Below are positions 7,785 through 17,000 of a DNA stretch of 37,878 nt, piece by piece. The position numbers and the translations under genes are program-made. The stretch is from an uncultured Lachnospiraceae bacterium (GTDB lineage Bacteria > Bacillota > Clostridia > Lachnospirales > Lachnospiraceae): contig CANQYY010000018.1 in the NCBI GenBank assembly GCA_947628225.1, positions 1 through 37,878 on the forward strand, given 5' to 3'. The notes beneath the pieces are model-generated. The model was not told where the DNA came from and did no database searches. It worked only from the letters and a program-made list of their open reading frames with translations. How positions within the stretch are numbered: position 1 is the first letter of the stretch; every line of letters starts with the position of its first letter.

Positions 7785-8492
7785 ATGGGACAGTATAAGA
7801 GAGTTCTTTTAAAACTGAGTGGAGAAGCGCTCGCCGGGGAAAAAAGGACAGGTTTTGATGAAGCGACCTGTATTCCTGTGGCAAAGCAGATCCGCGCATT
7901 GGTAGAGGATGGAGTAGAGATAGCGGTTGTCATCGGCGGCGGTAATTTCTGGAGAGGACGTACCAGTGAAACCATCGACCGGACAAAGGCAGACCAGATC
8001 GGCATGTTAGCTACGGTTATGAATTGCATTTATATGTCGGAAATCTGCCGTCATGCCGGCATGATGACACAGGTTCTGACTCCGTTTGAGTGCGGTTCTT
8101 TTACCAAGCTTTTTTCAAAGGACCGCGTAAACAAATATCTAAGCAAGGGCATGGTGGTATTTCTGGCTGGCGGAACGGGTCATCCTTATTTTTCCACCGA
8201 TACAGCGACAGCCCTGCGCGCCATAGAGATTGAGGCGGATATTATTTTGGCGGCAAAATCCATTGACGGGGTATACGATTCAGACCCGGCTAAAAATCCG
8301 AATGCGAAAAAATATTCTTCCATGACAATGGCGGAAATCGTGGATAACAAACTTGGCGTGGTGGATTTGGCGGCCGCCGTATTATGTATGGAAAATAAAA
8401 TGCCAATGTACGTCTTTGGCCTGAATGAAAAAAACAGCATAATTAACACGGTAAATGGTATCTGTTCGGGAACCATGATTACTGCGGAATAA
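7785..8492 (+). CDS. pyrH: UMP kinase
   Basis: A 235-residue amino-acid-kinase-fold protein; RVLLKLSGEAL at the N-terminus, VIGGGNFWRGR and the late KSIDGVYDSDP are signature segments of bacterial PyrH, which phosphorylates UMP to UDP and is usually hexameric and regulated by GTP/UTP. The start at 7785 is chosen because GGAGG at 7775-7779 stands 5 bases before it; an in-frame ATG at 7773 overlaps that site. pyrH directly before frr is the conserved Firmicutes order, but the usual rpsB-tsf pair upstream is replaced here by the bactofilin gene. Confidence 0.96.
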   Translation: MGQYKRVLLKLSGEALAGEKRTGFDEATCIPVAKQIRALVEDGVEIAVVIGGGNFWRGRTSETIDRTKADQIGMLATVMNCIYMSEICRHAGMMTQVLTPFECGSFTKLFSKDRVNKYLSKGMVVFLAGGTGHPYFSTDTATALRAIEIEADIILAAKSIDGVYDSDPAKNPNAKKYSSMTMAEIVDNKLGVVDLAAAVLCMENKMPMYVFGLNEKNSIINTVNGICSGTMITAE

Positions 8493-8505
8493 AGGGAGGC
8501 TCATT

Positions 8506-9060
8506 ATGGAATTTGATTTAACAGTATATGAAGAAAAAATGGAAAAATCCTTATCCAATCTTCAGGAGGAGTATACGGCTATCCGTGCAGGACGCGCCAA
8601 TCCCCGCATTCTGGATAAGATTCAGGTCGATTATTATGGCGCGATGTCACCCCTTCAGAGCGTGGCAAATATTTCCGTACCGGAGGCGAGGATGATTCAG
8701 ATTCAGCCCTGGGAGCAAAGCCTGATTAAGGATATTGAAAAGGCAATCCTGGCATCCGATCTGGGACTTACCCCCGTCAATGACGGAAAAGTGATTCGGC
8801 TTGTATTTCCGGAGCTCACAGAAGACAGGCGTAAGGAACTGGTAAAAGAGGTAAAGAAAAAAGGAGAGGCGGCTAAGGTGGCGATTCGCAATATCCGGCG
8901 AGATGCCAATGACGCCGTTAAAAAGGAAGCCAAAGCAAATGAAATCTCCGAGGATGAACAAAAGCAGTTAGAGGATAAGATACAAAAGCTGACGGATCGT
9001 TTCGTGGCGGATATTGACAGCGCGATCGACGGAAAGTCAAGCGAGGTATTGACGGTATAA
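8506..9060 (+). CDS. frr: Ribosome recycling factor
   Basis: The 184-residue product is full length for RRF, with the family start (YEEKMEKSLSNLQEEYTAIR, then AGRANPRILDKI) and the Arg-rich helix near residue 128 (IRNIRRDANDAVKK). RRF with EF-G splits post-termination ribosomes. GGGAGG lies 7 bases before the ATG. It is 13 bases after pyrH and is followed by a hairpin with a T-run. Confidence 0.97.
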   Translation: MEFDLTVYEEKMEKSLSNLQEEYTAIRAGRANPRILDKIQVDYYGAMSPLQSVANISVPEARMIQIQPWEQSLIKDIEKAILASDLGLTPVNDGKVIRLVFPELTEDRRKELVKEVKKKGEAAKVAIRNIRRDANDAVKKEAKANEISEDEQKQLEDKIQKLTDRFVADIDSAIDGKSSEVLTV

Positions 9061-9074
9061 AAGGGAAAAACGGC

Positions 9075-9116
9075 GGGACAGAGGATTCAGATTGAATCGG
9101 CCTGTCCCTCATTTTT
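9075..9116 (+). terminator. Hairpin with T-run between frr and uppS
   Basis: A 7-bp G/C-rich stem (9075-9081 with 9102-9108), an internal loop and a second 6-bp stem (9084-9089 with 9093-9098) are followed by TCATTTTT. Only about 40 bases remain before uppS and they hold no clear promoter, so it is probably a partial terminator inside the operon. Confidence 0.7.
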
Positions 9117-9156
9117 GTAATGAGAATTCCGGCTGTAGAGCCGTATGGAGGAAAAG

Positions 9157-9870
9157 ATGGAATATTCGGAGCAGAATGTCCCCAATCATGTAGCCATTAT
9201 TCTGGATGGAAACGGGCGGTGGGCAAAAAAGAGGCATCTGCCCAGGACGGCAGGTCATGTGGCAGGGAGCAGAGTCGTAGAGCAGATTTGTGAGGATGCG
9301 TATAATCTGGGCATTCATTATCTGACGGTGTATGCGTTCTCTACGGAGAACTGGAAACGCCCGCAGGACGAAGTGGATGCGTTGATGAATTTGCTGCGGC
9401 AGTATTTGAAGGACTGTATTAAGAGGAGCACAAAAAATAATATGTGCGTTCGCATAATCGGCGATATTACACCCCTGACAGAGGATATGAAGGAAAGTAT
9501 CCGGCAGCTGGAAGAAGCAACGAAGGATAATACCGGCCTGCATTTCCAGGTAGCGTTAAATTATGGAAGCAGAGATGAGATGCTCCGCAGCATGAAACGG
9601 ATGTGCCGGGATATAAAAGACGGAATATTGTCGGAAGAGGATTGGGAGGAAGAAACCTTCTCCCGGTATCTGGATACCGGAGGGATTCCGGATCCGGATT
9701 TACTTATCCGCACAAGCGGAGAGAAAAGACTGTCAAACTTTTTACTCTGGCAGCTGGCATATACAGAATTCTACTTTACGGATGTATTATGGCCGGACTT
9801 TAATAAAAAGGAATTAAAAAAAGCGATTGCATATTATAATGCCAGAGAAAGACGCTTTGGGGCAGTTTAG
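9157..9870 (+). CDS. uppS: Isoprenyl (undecaprenyl) diphosphate synthase
   Basis: A 237-residue cis-prenyltransferase. ILDGNGRWAKKR (Asp17) binds the diphosphate of the allylic substrate; FSTENWKRP, the NYGSRDE segment and DLLIRTSGEKRLSNFLLWQ are the other conserved blocks. The product, undecaprenyl diphosphate, becomes the lipid carrier for cell-wall synthesis. GGAGG at 9147-9151 is 5 bases before the ATG at 9157; an in-frame ATG at 9145 overlaps this site and is not used in this model. cdsA follows after 11 bases. Confidence 0.96.
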   Translation: MEYSEQNVPNHVAIILDGNGRWAKKRHLPRTAGHVAGSRVVEQICEDAYNLGIHYLTVYAFSTENWKRPQDEVDALMNLLRQYLKDCIKRSTKNNMCVRIIGDITPLTEDMKESIRQLEEATKDNTGLHFQVALNYGSRDEMLRSMKRMCRDIKDGILSEEDWEEETFSRYLDTGGIPDPDLLIRTSGEKRLSNFLLWQLAYTEFYFTDVLWPDFNKKELKKAIAYYNARERRFGAV

Positions 9871-9881
9871 GAGGTTGTTTT

Positions 9882-10691
9882 ATGTTTGTCACGCGATTGA
9901 TAAGCGGAATTGTCCTGATGGCTGCCGCCATACTGCTGCTGTTATTTGGCAATGTATGGCTTTTAGCTGTATTAGGGATTTTGTCACTGGTCGGTGTATT
10001 TGAAATTCTGCGGGTTTTTCAGATGGAAAAACATTCATTGGCAATCGTTGCCTACCTCAGCACGGCAGCCTATTATCTGATGATTTATTTCCATCTGGAG
10101 CGCTGGGTCATGGGGCATTTTGTACTGACCTTAGTAGTCATGCTGATTTTTTATGTCCTCCAGTACCCGGGTTATAAAATTGATAAAGTGGCCTGCAGCC
10201 TGTTTGCCGTGGTTTATGTCGGATATATGCTTTCCTTCATTTACCAGACCCGGGGGCTGTATCAGGGACACTGGCTTGTATGGCTGATAATCATTGGGGC
10301 ATGGGGGTCGGATACCTGTGCGTACGTTGTGGGAATGCTGTTGGGCAAACATCATTTTTCCACGCTCAGCCCGAAAAAAACGGTAGAGGGCTGCATCGGC
10401 GGCGTGATAGGAGCCGGTATCATTGGATTGATATATTCCTGTTTTTTCCCCTATGGCAATATGTTTCTCCTCCCGCCGGGAATTGTCTTCCCGCTGGTGA
10501 CAATGGTCGGGTCGGTAATTTCCCAATTTGGCGATCTGTCGGCATCGGCGATCAAACGCAATTATGAGATAAAGGATTATGGAAACCTGATACCGGGACA
10601 TGGCGGGGTGCTGGACCGTTTTGACAGTGTGATATTTGTGGCGCCTTTTGTGTATTATTTATTGGCGCTGGCCTCTTACATCCATATATAG
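9882..10691 (+). CDS. cdsA: Phosphatidate cytidylyltransferase
   Basis: A 269-residue membrane protein with about seven to eight hydrophobic helices. The C-terminal signature is complete: SASAIKR at the start, KDYGNLIPGHGGVLDRFDS at the end, the Mg-dependent CDP-diacylglycerol synthase motif. It makes CDP-DAG for phospholipids. AGGAGG precedes the ATG by 8 bases, and dxr begins 13 bases after its stop. Confidence 0.96.
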   Translation: MFVTRLISGIVLMAAAILLLLFGNVWLLAVLGILSLVGVFEILRVFQMEKHSLAIVAYLSTAAYYLMIYFHLERWVMGHFVLTLVVMLIFYVLQYPGYKIDKVACSLFAVVYVGYMLSFIYQTRGLYQGHWLVWLIIIGAWGSDTCAYVVGMLLGKHHFSTLSPKKTVEGCIGGVIGAGIIGLIYSCFFPYGNMFLLPPGIVFPLVTMVGSVISQFGDLSASAIKRNYEIKDYGNLIPGHGGVLDRFDSVIFVAPFVYYLLALASYIHI

Positions 10692-10704
10692 GGAGGAAAA
10701 AAGA

Positions 10705-11859
10705 ATGAAAACAATAACGATATTGGGCGCCACCGGTTCTATCGGAACCCAAACATTAGATATTATCCGGCGTAACCCGGGGGATTTTGCTGTGGCGGCG
10801 CTGACGGCAAGTGAAAATGTGGAGAAGATGGCAGAGCTTATCCGGGAATTTACTCCCCGCTATGCCGTAATGAAAAATGAAGAGAAGGCAGGGGAACTGA
10901 GAGAACGGCTTGGGAAGACAGATTGCCGGATCCTTTCGGGGATGGAAGGATTTATCTATGTTTCCACCCTGACACAGGTAGAGGTTGTCGTAGCGGCCAT
11001 GGTGGGGATGATCGGACTGCGGCCGGTTATGGAAGCAATACGGGCGGGAAAGGATATTGCCCTTGCCAATAAGGAAACGTTAGTGACGGCAGGTCATCTG
11101 ATTATGCCCTTAGCAAAAGAATACGGCGTCGGAATACTGCCGATAGACAGCGAACATTCTGCTATTTTCCAATGTCTGAACGGAGGGAAAAAAAGTCAGA
11201 TAGAAACGATTTATCTGACGGCTTCCGGCGGCCCTTTCCGGCAATATACCAGAGAAAAATTAAAAACAGTGACCGTGGAACAGGCGCTTGCCCATCCCAA
11301 CTGGTTTATGGGAGATAAAATCACGATTGATTCTGCCACTATGATAAATAAGGGACTGGAAATTATCGAGGCAAAATGGCTGTTTGAGGTGTCGCTGGAA
11401 CAAATCCATGTACTGGTGCAGCCTCAGAGCATTATCCATTCCATGGTGGAATTTCAGGACGGAGCCGTTATGGCTCAGATGGGAACTCCGGATATGCGGC
11501 TGCCGATTCAGTATACCCTGTACTATCCGGAACGCCATGCCCTGTCGGGGAAACGTCTGAATTTTGAAGAAATAGGAGAAATACATTTTGAAAAACCGAA
11601 TACGGAAGTCCTTCGGGGAATACCGTTGGCAGTAGAAGCCTGCCGGGCAGGGGGGAGCATGCTGACAGTAATGAATGCGGCAAACGAATATGCCGTGGCA
11701 AAATTTCTGAAAAAGGACATCAGTTTTTTACAAATCTATGATATGATAGAATATGCGATGAAGCAACATAAAAAAATAGAGCATCCGGATTTAGATGAGA
11801 TTCTTTTGATTGAAAAGGAAACCTATCAGCGTCTGGATAAAGAATGGAGGCTGGCATGA
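10705..11859 (+). CDS. dxr: 1-deoxy-D-xylulose-5-phosphate reductoisomerase
   Basis: The 384-residue protein starts with the NADPH-binding ITILGATGSIGTQTLDIIR motif and carries ALANKETLV, LPIDSEHSAI and TASGGPF, which hold metal and substrate ligands of the second enzyme of the MEP isoprenoid pathway. GGGAGG at 10691-10696 supports the ATG at 10705; longer readings run back into cdsA. Its last codons overlap the rseP start (ATGA at 11856-11859), suggesting coupled translation. With uppS and ispG nearby it forms an isoprenoid supply block. Confidence 0.97.
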   Translation: MKTITILGATGSIGTQTLDIIRRNPGDFAVAALTASENVEKMAELIREFTPRYAVMKNEEKAGELRERLGKTDCRILSGMEGFIYVSTLTQVEVVVAAMVGMIGLRPVMEAIRAGKDIALANKETLVTAGHLIMPLAKEYGVGILPIDSEHSAIFQCLNGGKKSQIETIYLTASGGPFRQYTREKLKTVTVEQALAHPNWFMGDKITIDSATMINKGLEIIEAKWLFEVSLEQIHVLVQPQSIIHSMVEFQDGAVMAQMGTPDMRLPIQYTLYYPERHALSGKRLNFEEIGEIHFEKPNTEVLRGIPLAVEACRAGGSMLTVMNAANEYAVAKFLKKDISFLQIYDMIEYAMKQHKKIEHPDLDEILLIEKETYQRLDKEWRLA

Positions 11860-12986
11860 GCATTTGGAATATCTGTCTGGCGATTCTTGTTTTCAGTATC
11901 ATTATTATTGTACATGAATTCGGACATTTTATTGTAGCGAAAATAAATAAAGTCGGAGTAATTGAATTTTCCCTCGGAATGGGCCCGCGCCTGATCACGC
12001 TGGGAACTACTGCCGGAGGACGGAAGCTTCTTTTTTTAAAAAGCACAAAATATTTCGAGGAGCATCCCGAATTTGAAGATCACACCCTGTATTCGTGGAA
12101 ATTACTGCCCTTTGGCGGCTCCTGCATGATGTTGGGAGAGGAAGAAGAGATTGAGGATGAGAGAGCCTTTGGGAAAAAGTCCGTCTATGCCAGAATGGCG
12201 ATCATATTTGCCGGACCGTTTTTTAACTTTATTCTTGCCTTCCTCCTTGCGCTGATTGTGATGGGGTGCGTCGGATATGACGCTCCGGTCATTGAAAGTG
12301 TAAATGCCGGGCAGCCGATGGCGGAGGCAGGGGTGCGGCCGGGGGATGTTATTACCGAATTTAATGGCAGAAACATTTTACTGGCGCGTGAGTTAAACCA
12401 GTACCTGCAGTTTCACCCGTTAAGCGACACGCCGGTTCAGCTTACTTATGAGAGAAACGGAAAAGAACAGGAGATTACCGTAACCCCGGAATTGGTGAAA
12501 CAAAAGGATGGCGCCGGCAGTTATATGCTGGGGTTTGGCTATAATGTAAGGACAAGGACGAGAATAGGCGGATGGGCTACGATAAAGTATGCTGCCTATG
12601 AAGTAAAGTACTGGATTGTTACTACGATTGAAAGTTTGGGGCAGATGATTCGCGGCAAGGTAAGCGCCAAGGATATTTCCGGTCCGGTGGGAATTGTACA
12701 GGTAGTGGGAAATGCCGTATCAAACAGCCGGCCTTCCGGAGTGTCCGCGGTTGTTCTCACGTTGTTAAATCTCAGCATCCTTTTGACGGCGAATCTGGGA
12801 GTTATGAATCTGCTTCCGATTCCGGCGCTGGACGGGGGACGCCTTCTGCTGTTGATTATCGAATGGATCCGGCGTAAGCCGATAAACCAGAAAATTGAAA
12901 CCTATGTCAATGTTACCGGGTTTATGCTTCTTATGGGATTAATGGTATTGATTATGGTAAATGATGTTATGAAAATAGTTCAGTGA
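11856..12986 (+). CDS. rseP: Site-2 membrane metalloprotease (RseP/RasP type)
   Basis: A 376-residue membrane protease. HEFGH at 20-24 in the first helix binds zinc; the third ligand is in the LDG motif of NLLPIPALDGGRLL near the C-terminus. A single PDZ domain lies at about 135-215 (EAGVRPGDVITEFNG). Such enzymes cut anti-sigma factors and signal-peptide remnants within the membrane. The ATG at 11856 overlaps the dxr stop and has GGAGG 5 bases ahead; an ATG at 11844 overlaps the ribosome site. Confidence 0.93.
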   Translation: MSIWNICLAILVFSIIIIVHEFGHFIVAKINKVGVIEFSLGMGPRLITLGTTAGGRKLLFLKSTKYFEEHPEFEDHTLYSWKLLPFGGSCMMLGEEEEIEDERAFGKKSVYARMAIIFAGPFFNFILAFLLALIVMGCVGYDAPVIESVNAGQPMAEAGVRPGDVITEFNGRNILLARELNQYLQFHPLSDTPVQLTYERNGKEQEITVTPELVKQKDGAGSYMLGFGYNVRTRTRIGGWATIKYAAYEVKYWIVTTIESLGQMIRGKVSAKDISGPVGIVQVVGNAVSNSRPSGVSAVVLTLLNLSILLTANLGVMNLLPIPALDGGRLLLLIIEWIRRKPINQKIETYVNVTGFMLLMGLMVLIMVNDVMKIVQ

Positions 12987-13000
12987 CAGGAGTGTTTTGC

Positions 13001-14056
13001 GTGGAGAGGATGCAGACAAAAGAAGTTGCCATAGGCAGTGTGAAAATCGGCGGGAATCATCCCATAGCCATTCAGTCTATGACAAATACAAGGACGGAAA
13101 ATGTGAAAGAAACCGTGGCCCAGATTATCGCATTGGAAAAAGCGGGCTGCGAGATTGTGCGGAGCGCCGTGCCTACGATGGAAGCGGCAAAGGCATTCCG
13201 GGAAATAAAAAAGCAGATTCATATCCCGTTAGTGGCGGATATTCATTTTGATTACAGGCTGGCAATCGCAGCGGTGGAAAACGGCGCAGATAAGATCCGT
13301 ATCAATCCCGGCAATATCGGAAGCAGGGAGCGGATACAGTCTGTTGTTTCCTGCTGCAGGGAACGGCAGATCCCGATCCGGATCGGAGTAAACAGCGGCT
13401 CCCTGGAGAAAGAGCTGATAGAAAAGTATGGCGGCGTAACGGCGGAAGGGCTGGTGGAGAGCGCTCTGGAGAAAGCAGCGCTGATCTGCGACATGGGATA
13501 TGACAACCTTGTAATCAGCATAAAATCTTCGGATGTGATGATGTGCATCCGTGCCCATGAATGTATTGCCAAACAGACGCACTTTCCCTTACATGTGGGG
13601 ATCACGGAGTCCGGCACGGTTTATTCCGGCAGTGTGAAATCTGCCGTCGGGCTTGGTAATATTTTATATCAGGGAATTGGCGATACGGTACGGGTATCCC
13701 TGACCGGGGATCCGATATCGGAAATTTATGCGGCAAAGATGATTTTAAAGACACTGGGCCTGCGGGAGGGCGGTATCAGCGTAGTGTCCTGTCCGACCTG
13801 TGGAAGGACCCAGATTGATTTGATTCCCCTTGCCTGCCAGGTAGAGGAAATGGTCAGGGAATTTGATCTGGATATTAAGGTAGCGGTAATGGGCTGCGTG
13901 GTAAACGGACCGGGAGAAGCCAGAGAAGCCGATATTGGCATTGCCGGCGGCATTGGGGAAGGCCTTCTCATAAAAAAAGGCGAGATTGTGAGAAAAGTAC
14001 CGGAGGAGGAGCTGTTAGAAGCGTTACGGCAGGAGCTTCTTCACTGGGACAGTTGA
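13001..14056 (+). CDS. ispG: 4-hydroxy-3-methylbut-2-enyl-diphosphate synthase
   Basis: A 351-residue [4Fe-4S] enzyme of the MEP pathway. The N-terminal barrel starts at GGNHPIAIQSMTNTRT; the cluster cysteines are Cys264 and Cys267 (SCPTCGRTQ) and Cys299 (MGCVVNGPGEA). The start is taken as GTG 13001, 8 bases after AGGAG; an upstream GTG at 12983 and an ATG at 13010 are alternatives. It follows the rseP stop by 14 bases and precedes polC by 16. Confidence 0.95.
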   Translation: MERMQTKEVAIGSVKIGGNHPIAIQSMTNTRTENVKETVAQIIALEKAGCEIVRSAVPTMEAAKAFREIKKQIHIPLVADIHFDYRLAIAAVENGADKIRINPGNIGSRERIQSVVSCCRERQIPIRIGVNSGSLEKELIEKYGGVTAEGLVESALEKAALICDMGYDNLVISIKSSDVMMCIRAHECIAKQTHFPLHVGITESGTVYSGSVKSAVGLGNILYQGIGDTVRVSLTGDPISEIYAAKMILKTLGLREGGISVVSCPTCGRTQIDLIPLACQVEEMVREFDLDIKVAVMGCVVNGPGEAREADIGIAGGIGEGLLIKKGEIVRKVPEEELLEALRQELLHWDS

Positions 14057-14072
14057 GAAAGGGAATGATAGC

Positions 14073-17000
14073 GTGGTACAATTTTTTGAAGCATTTCCGG
14101 ATTTATCCGTAGACGAAAGATCTTATGGCTTTTTTGCCGGCGCCATGGTGGAAAAAGTCAGTGCTTCTACGACAAAAAAGCTGGCGTTTATCTATTGCAG
14201 ATGCGACCGGCTTTTGTCTTATCGTGTCATTGGCAATATGGAGAAAAAATTATATAAGCAGGTATTTAAAAAGCTGGGATTTCGTCCCAGACTGGAAATT
14301 TCCTTCCCGTTTGCGAAGGATTATGAGCTGGACAAACTGCTTACGCTGTATCAGGATACGTTAGCGGAAGAGATGCGGGAACAGAATGCCATTGATTATA
14401 TGAAATTTTTCCATGAACCCATGCGGGCGGAAGAAAATACGATTATAGTATCCTGTGACGATGACTTTTTGTGCCGGGAGAGAAGCGGCGAAATCAGGGA
14501 ATTTCTTACCGAGCGGTTTCAAAAGCGTTTTGACCGGGATGTGGAGGTAAAATTTCAATACATAGAACGCGAAAGGGAAAAAGCATCCGAGCCGGAAGTA
14601 TACCGGATGGTCATTGCGAAAGAGGAAGGAGAGGGGGAAGACTTAAAAGAGGACGAACGGAAGAAGAAATTTGCGCAAAAAAAACATAACTACCGAAAAC
14701 CGGCAAAGGACCCCTCTGTATTTTATGGGAAAAATGTGGAGGGAGAAGTTATTCCCATCAAAGAAATTGTGGACGGAATCGGGGAAGTTGTAATTGACGG
14801 GATGATCCGCAAGGTGGAAGAGAGGGAAATAAAAGGGGACAAGCTGATTGTTACCTTTGCCGTCACGGATTTTACCGATACGATTATCGCCAAGGTGTTT
14901 ATCAGGAAAGAACAGGTTAAGGAGCTTTCTTTTTTCGAGTTTGTAAAAAAGGGGAATTTTATCCGGCTTAAAGGAATGGCGGCTTATGATACCTACGATA
15001 AGGAAGTTCGCATCGGAAATATTATCGGTATGAAAGAAATAGAAAACTTCAAGGCAGGACGCAGGGATAATGCGCCGGTAAAACGGGTGGAACTCCATGC
15101 CCATACTCAGATGAGCGATATGGATGGCATGACAAACTGTACCCAGATGGTAAACCGCGCCCATGACTGGGGGCATCCGGCTATTGCCATTACCGACCAT
15201 GGCGTCGTGCAGTCATTTCCTGACGCCAATCATGCGGCGGAACGCTTTGAAGATGATTTTAAAATTATCTATGGCTGCGAAGCCTATCTGGTGGATGATT
15301 TAGACGATACGGTGCAAAACCGGAACGGACAGTCCCTGCAGGATTCCTTTGTCGTATTTGATTTGGAAACAACGGGATTTTCTCCCGTCAGGAACCGTAT
15401 TATTGAAATCGGCGCCGTAAAGGTGGAAAAGGGAAAAATTACAGAACGCTTCAGCACCTTTGTCAATCCCGGAGTACCAATCCCATCGAGGATTACCGAG
15501 CTAACAGGGATAGACGGCTCCATGGTGGCTGAGGCGCCGGCAATCGAAACTGTCCTGCCGGAGTTTCTGGATTTTTGCCGGGGTTCTGTTTTGGTGGCGC
15601 ACAATGCCGGTTTTGATTACAGCTTTCTCATAAAAAAAGGAAAAGAACAGGGGCTTGAGGCAGCCTTTACTGTGGTGGATACCGTGGGGATTGCCCGCGT
15701 GCTCTTTCCGCATCTTGCCCGATATACGCTGGATAATCTGGCAAAGACAATGAAAATTCCTCTGGAAAACCATCATCGCGCCGTAGAGGACGCCGAGGCG
15801 ACAGCGGAAATTTTTGAAAAAATGATAACGCTGTTAAAAAAAGAGGGAATAGAGGATTTGGATGCCCTGTATGAGAGAACCCATTGCGCGCCGGAGATTA
15901 TTAAGAAAAAACCGAGCTATCATGCTATAATCCTGGCAAAAAACGAGGTGGGACGGGTAAATCTGTACCGTCTGGTGTCTATGGCGCATCTGGATTATTT
16001 CTTCCGGCGTCCCCGTATTCCCAAGAGCCAGCTCCTCAAATGGAGAGAGGGGCTGATTATCGGTTCTGCCTGTGAGGCGGGAGAGCTGTACCGCGCTCTG
16101 CTGGAGGATGAAGATGAGGAGCGGATAAAAGAACTGGTGGATTTTTATGATTATCTGGAAATCCAGCCGGTTGGAAACAATGAATTCATGCTGGAAAGTG
16201 ACAGGGGCGCCTATGAGGATATTAACTCATGGGAGGACTTGAAGAATATGAACCGCCGGATTGTAAAACTGGGAGAAAAGTACGGAAAACCGGTTTGCGC
16301 CACCTGTGATGTCCATTTTCTGGATCCGGAGGATGAGATTTACCGCAGGATTCTTTTTGCCGGGAAAAAGATGGAGGATGACAGGCAGCCGCCGCTTTAC
16401 CTTCGCACCACGGAGGAAATGCTTGAGGAATTTTCCTATCTGGGAGAAGAAAAAGCAATGGAGGTTGTAGTGACGAACACAAACCTCATTGCGGACATGG
16501 TGGAAAAAATGTCGCCGGTATATCCTGACAAATGCCCGCCGGTTATTCCCAATTCCGATAAAGAACTGCGGGATATATGTGAGAGGAAGGCGGTTTCCAT
16601 GTATGGGAACCCCCTGCCGCCGCAGGTGTCAGAACGGCTGGAGCATGAGCTGAATTCCATTATAAAAAACGGATTTGCCGTAATGTATATTATTGCGCAG
16701 AAACTGGTTTGGAAATCGAATGAAGACGGCTATCTGGTGGGCTCGCGCGGTTCGGTAGGATCATCCTTTGTCGCCACCATGTCCGGCATCACGGAAGTAA
16801 ATCCGCTTCCGGCTCATTATTACTGCCCCAAGTGCCACTATGTGGATTTTGATTCGGAGGAGGTAAAGGCGTTTGCCGGGAGCTCCGGTTTTGATATGCC
16901 GGCGAAAAACTGTCCGGACTGCGGGGCTCCGTTAGTCCGGGACGGACATGATATCCCCTTTGAAACATTTCTTGGCTTTTACGGGGATAAAGAGCCGGAT

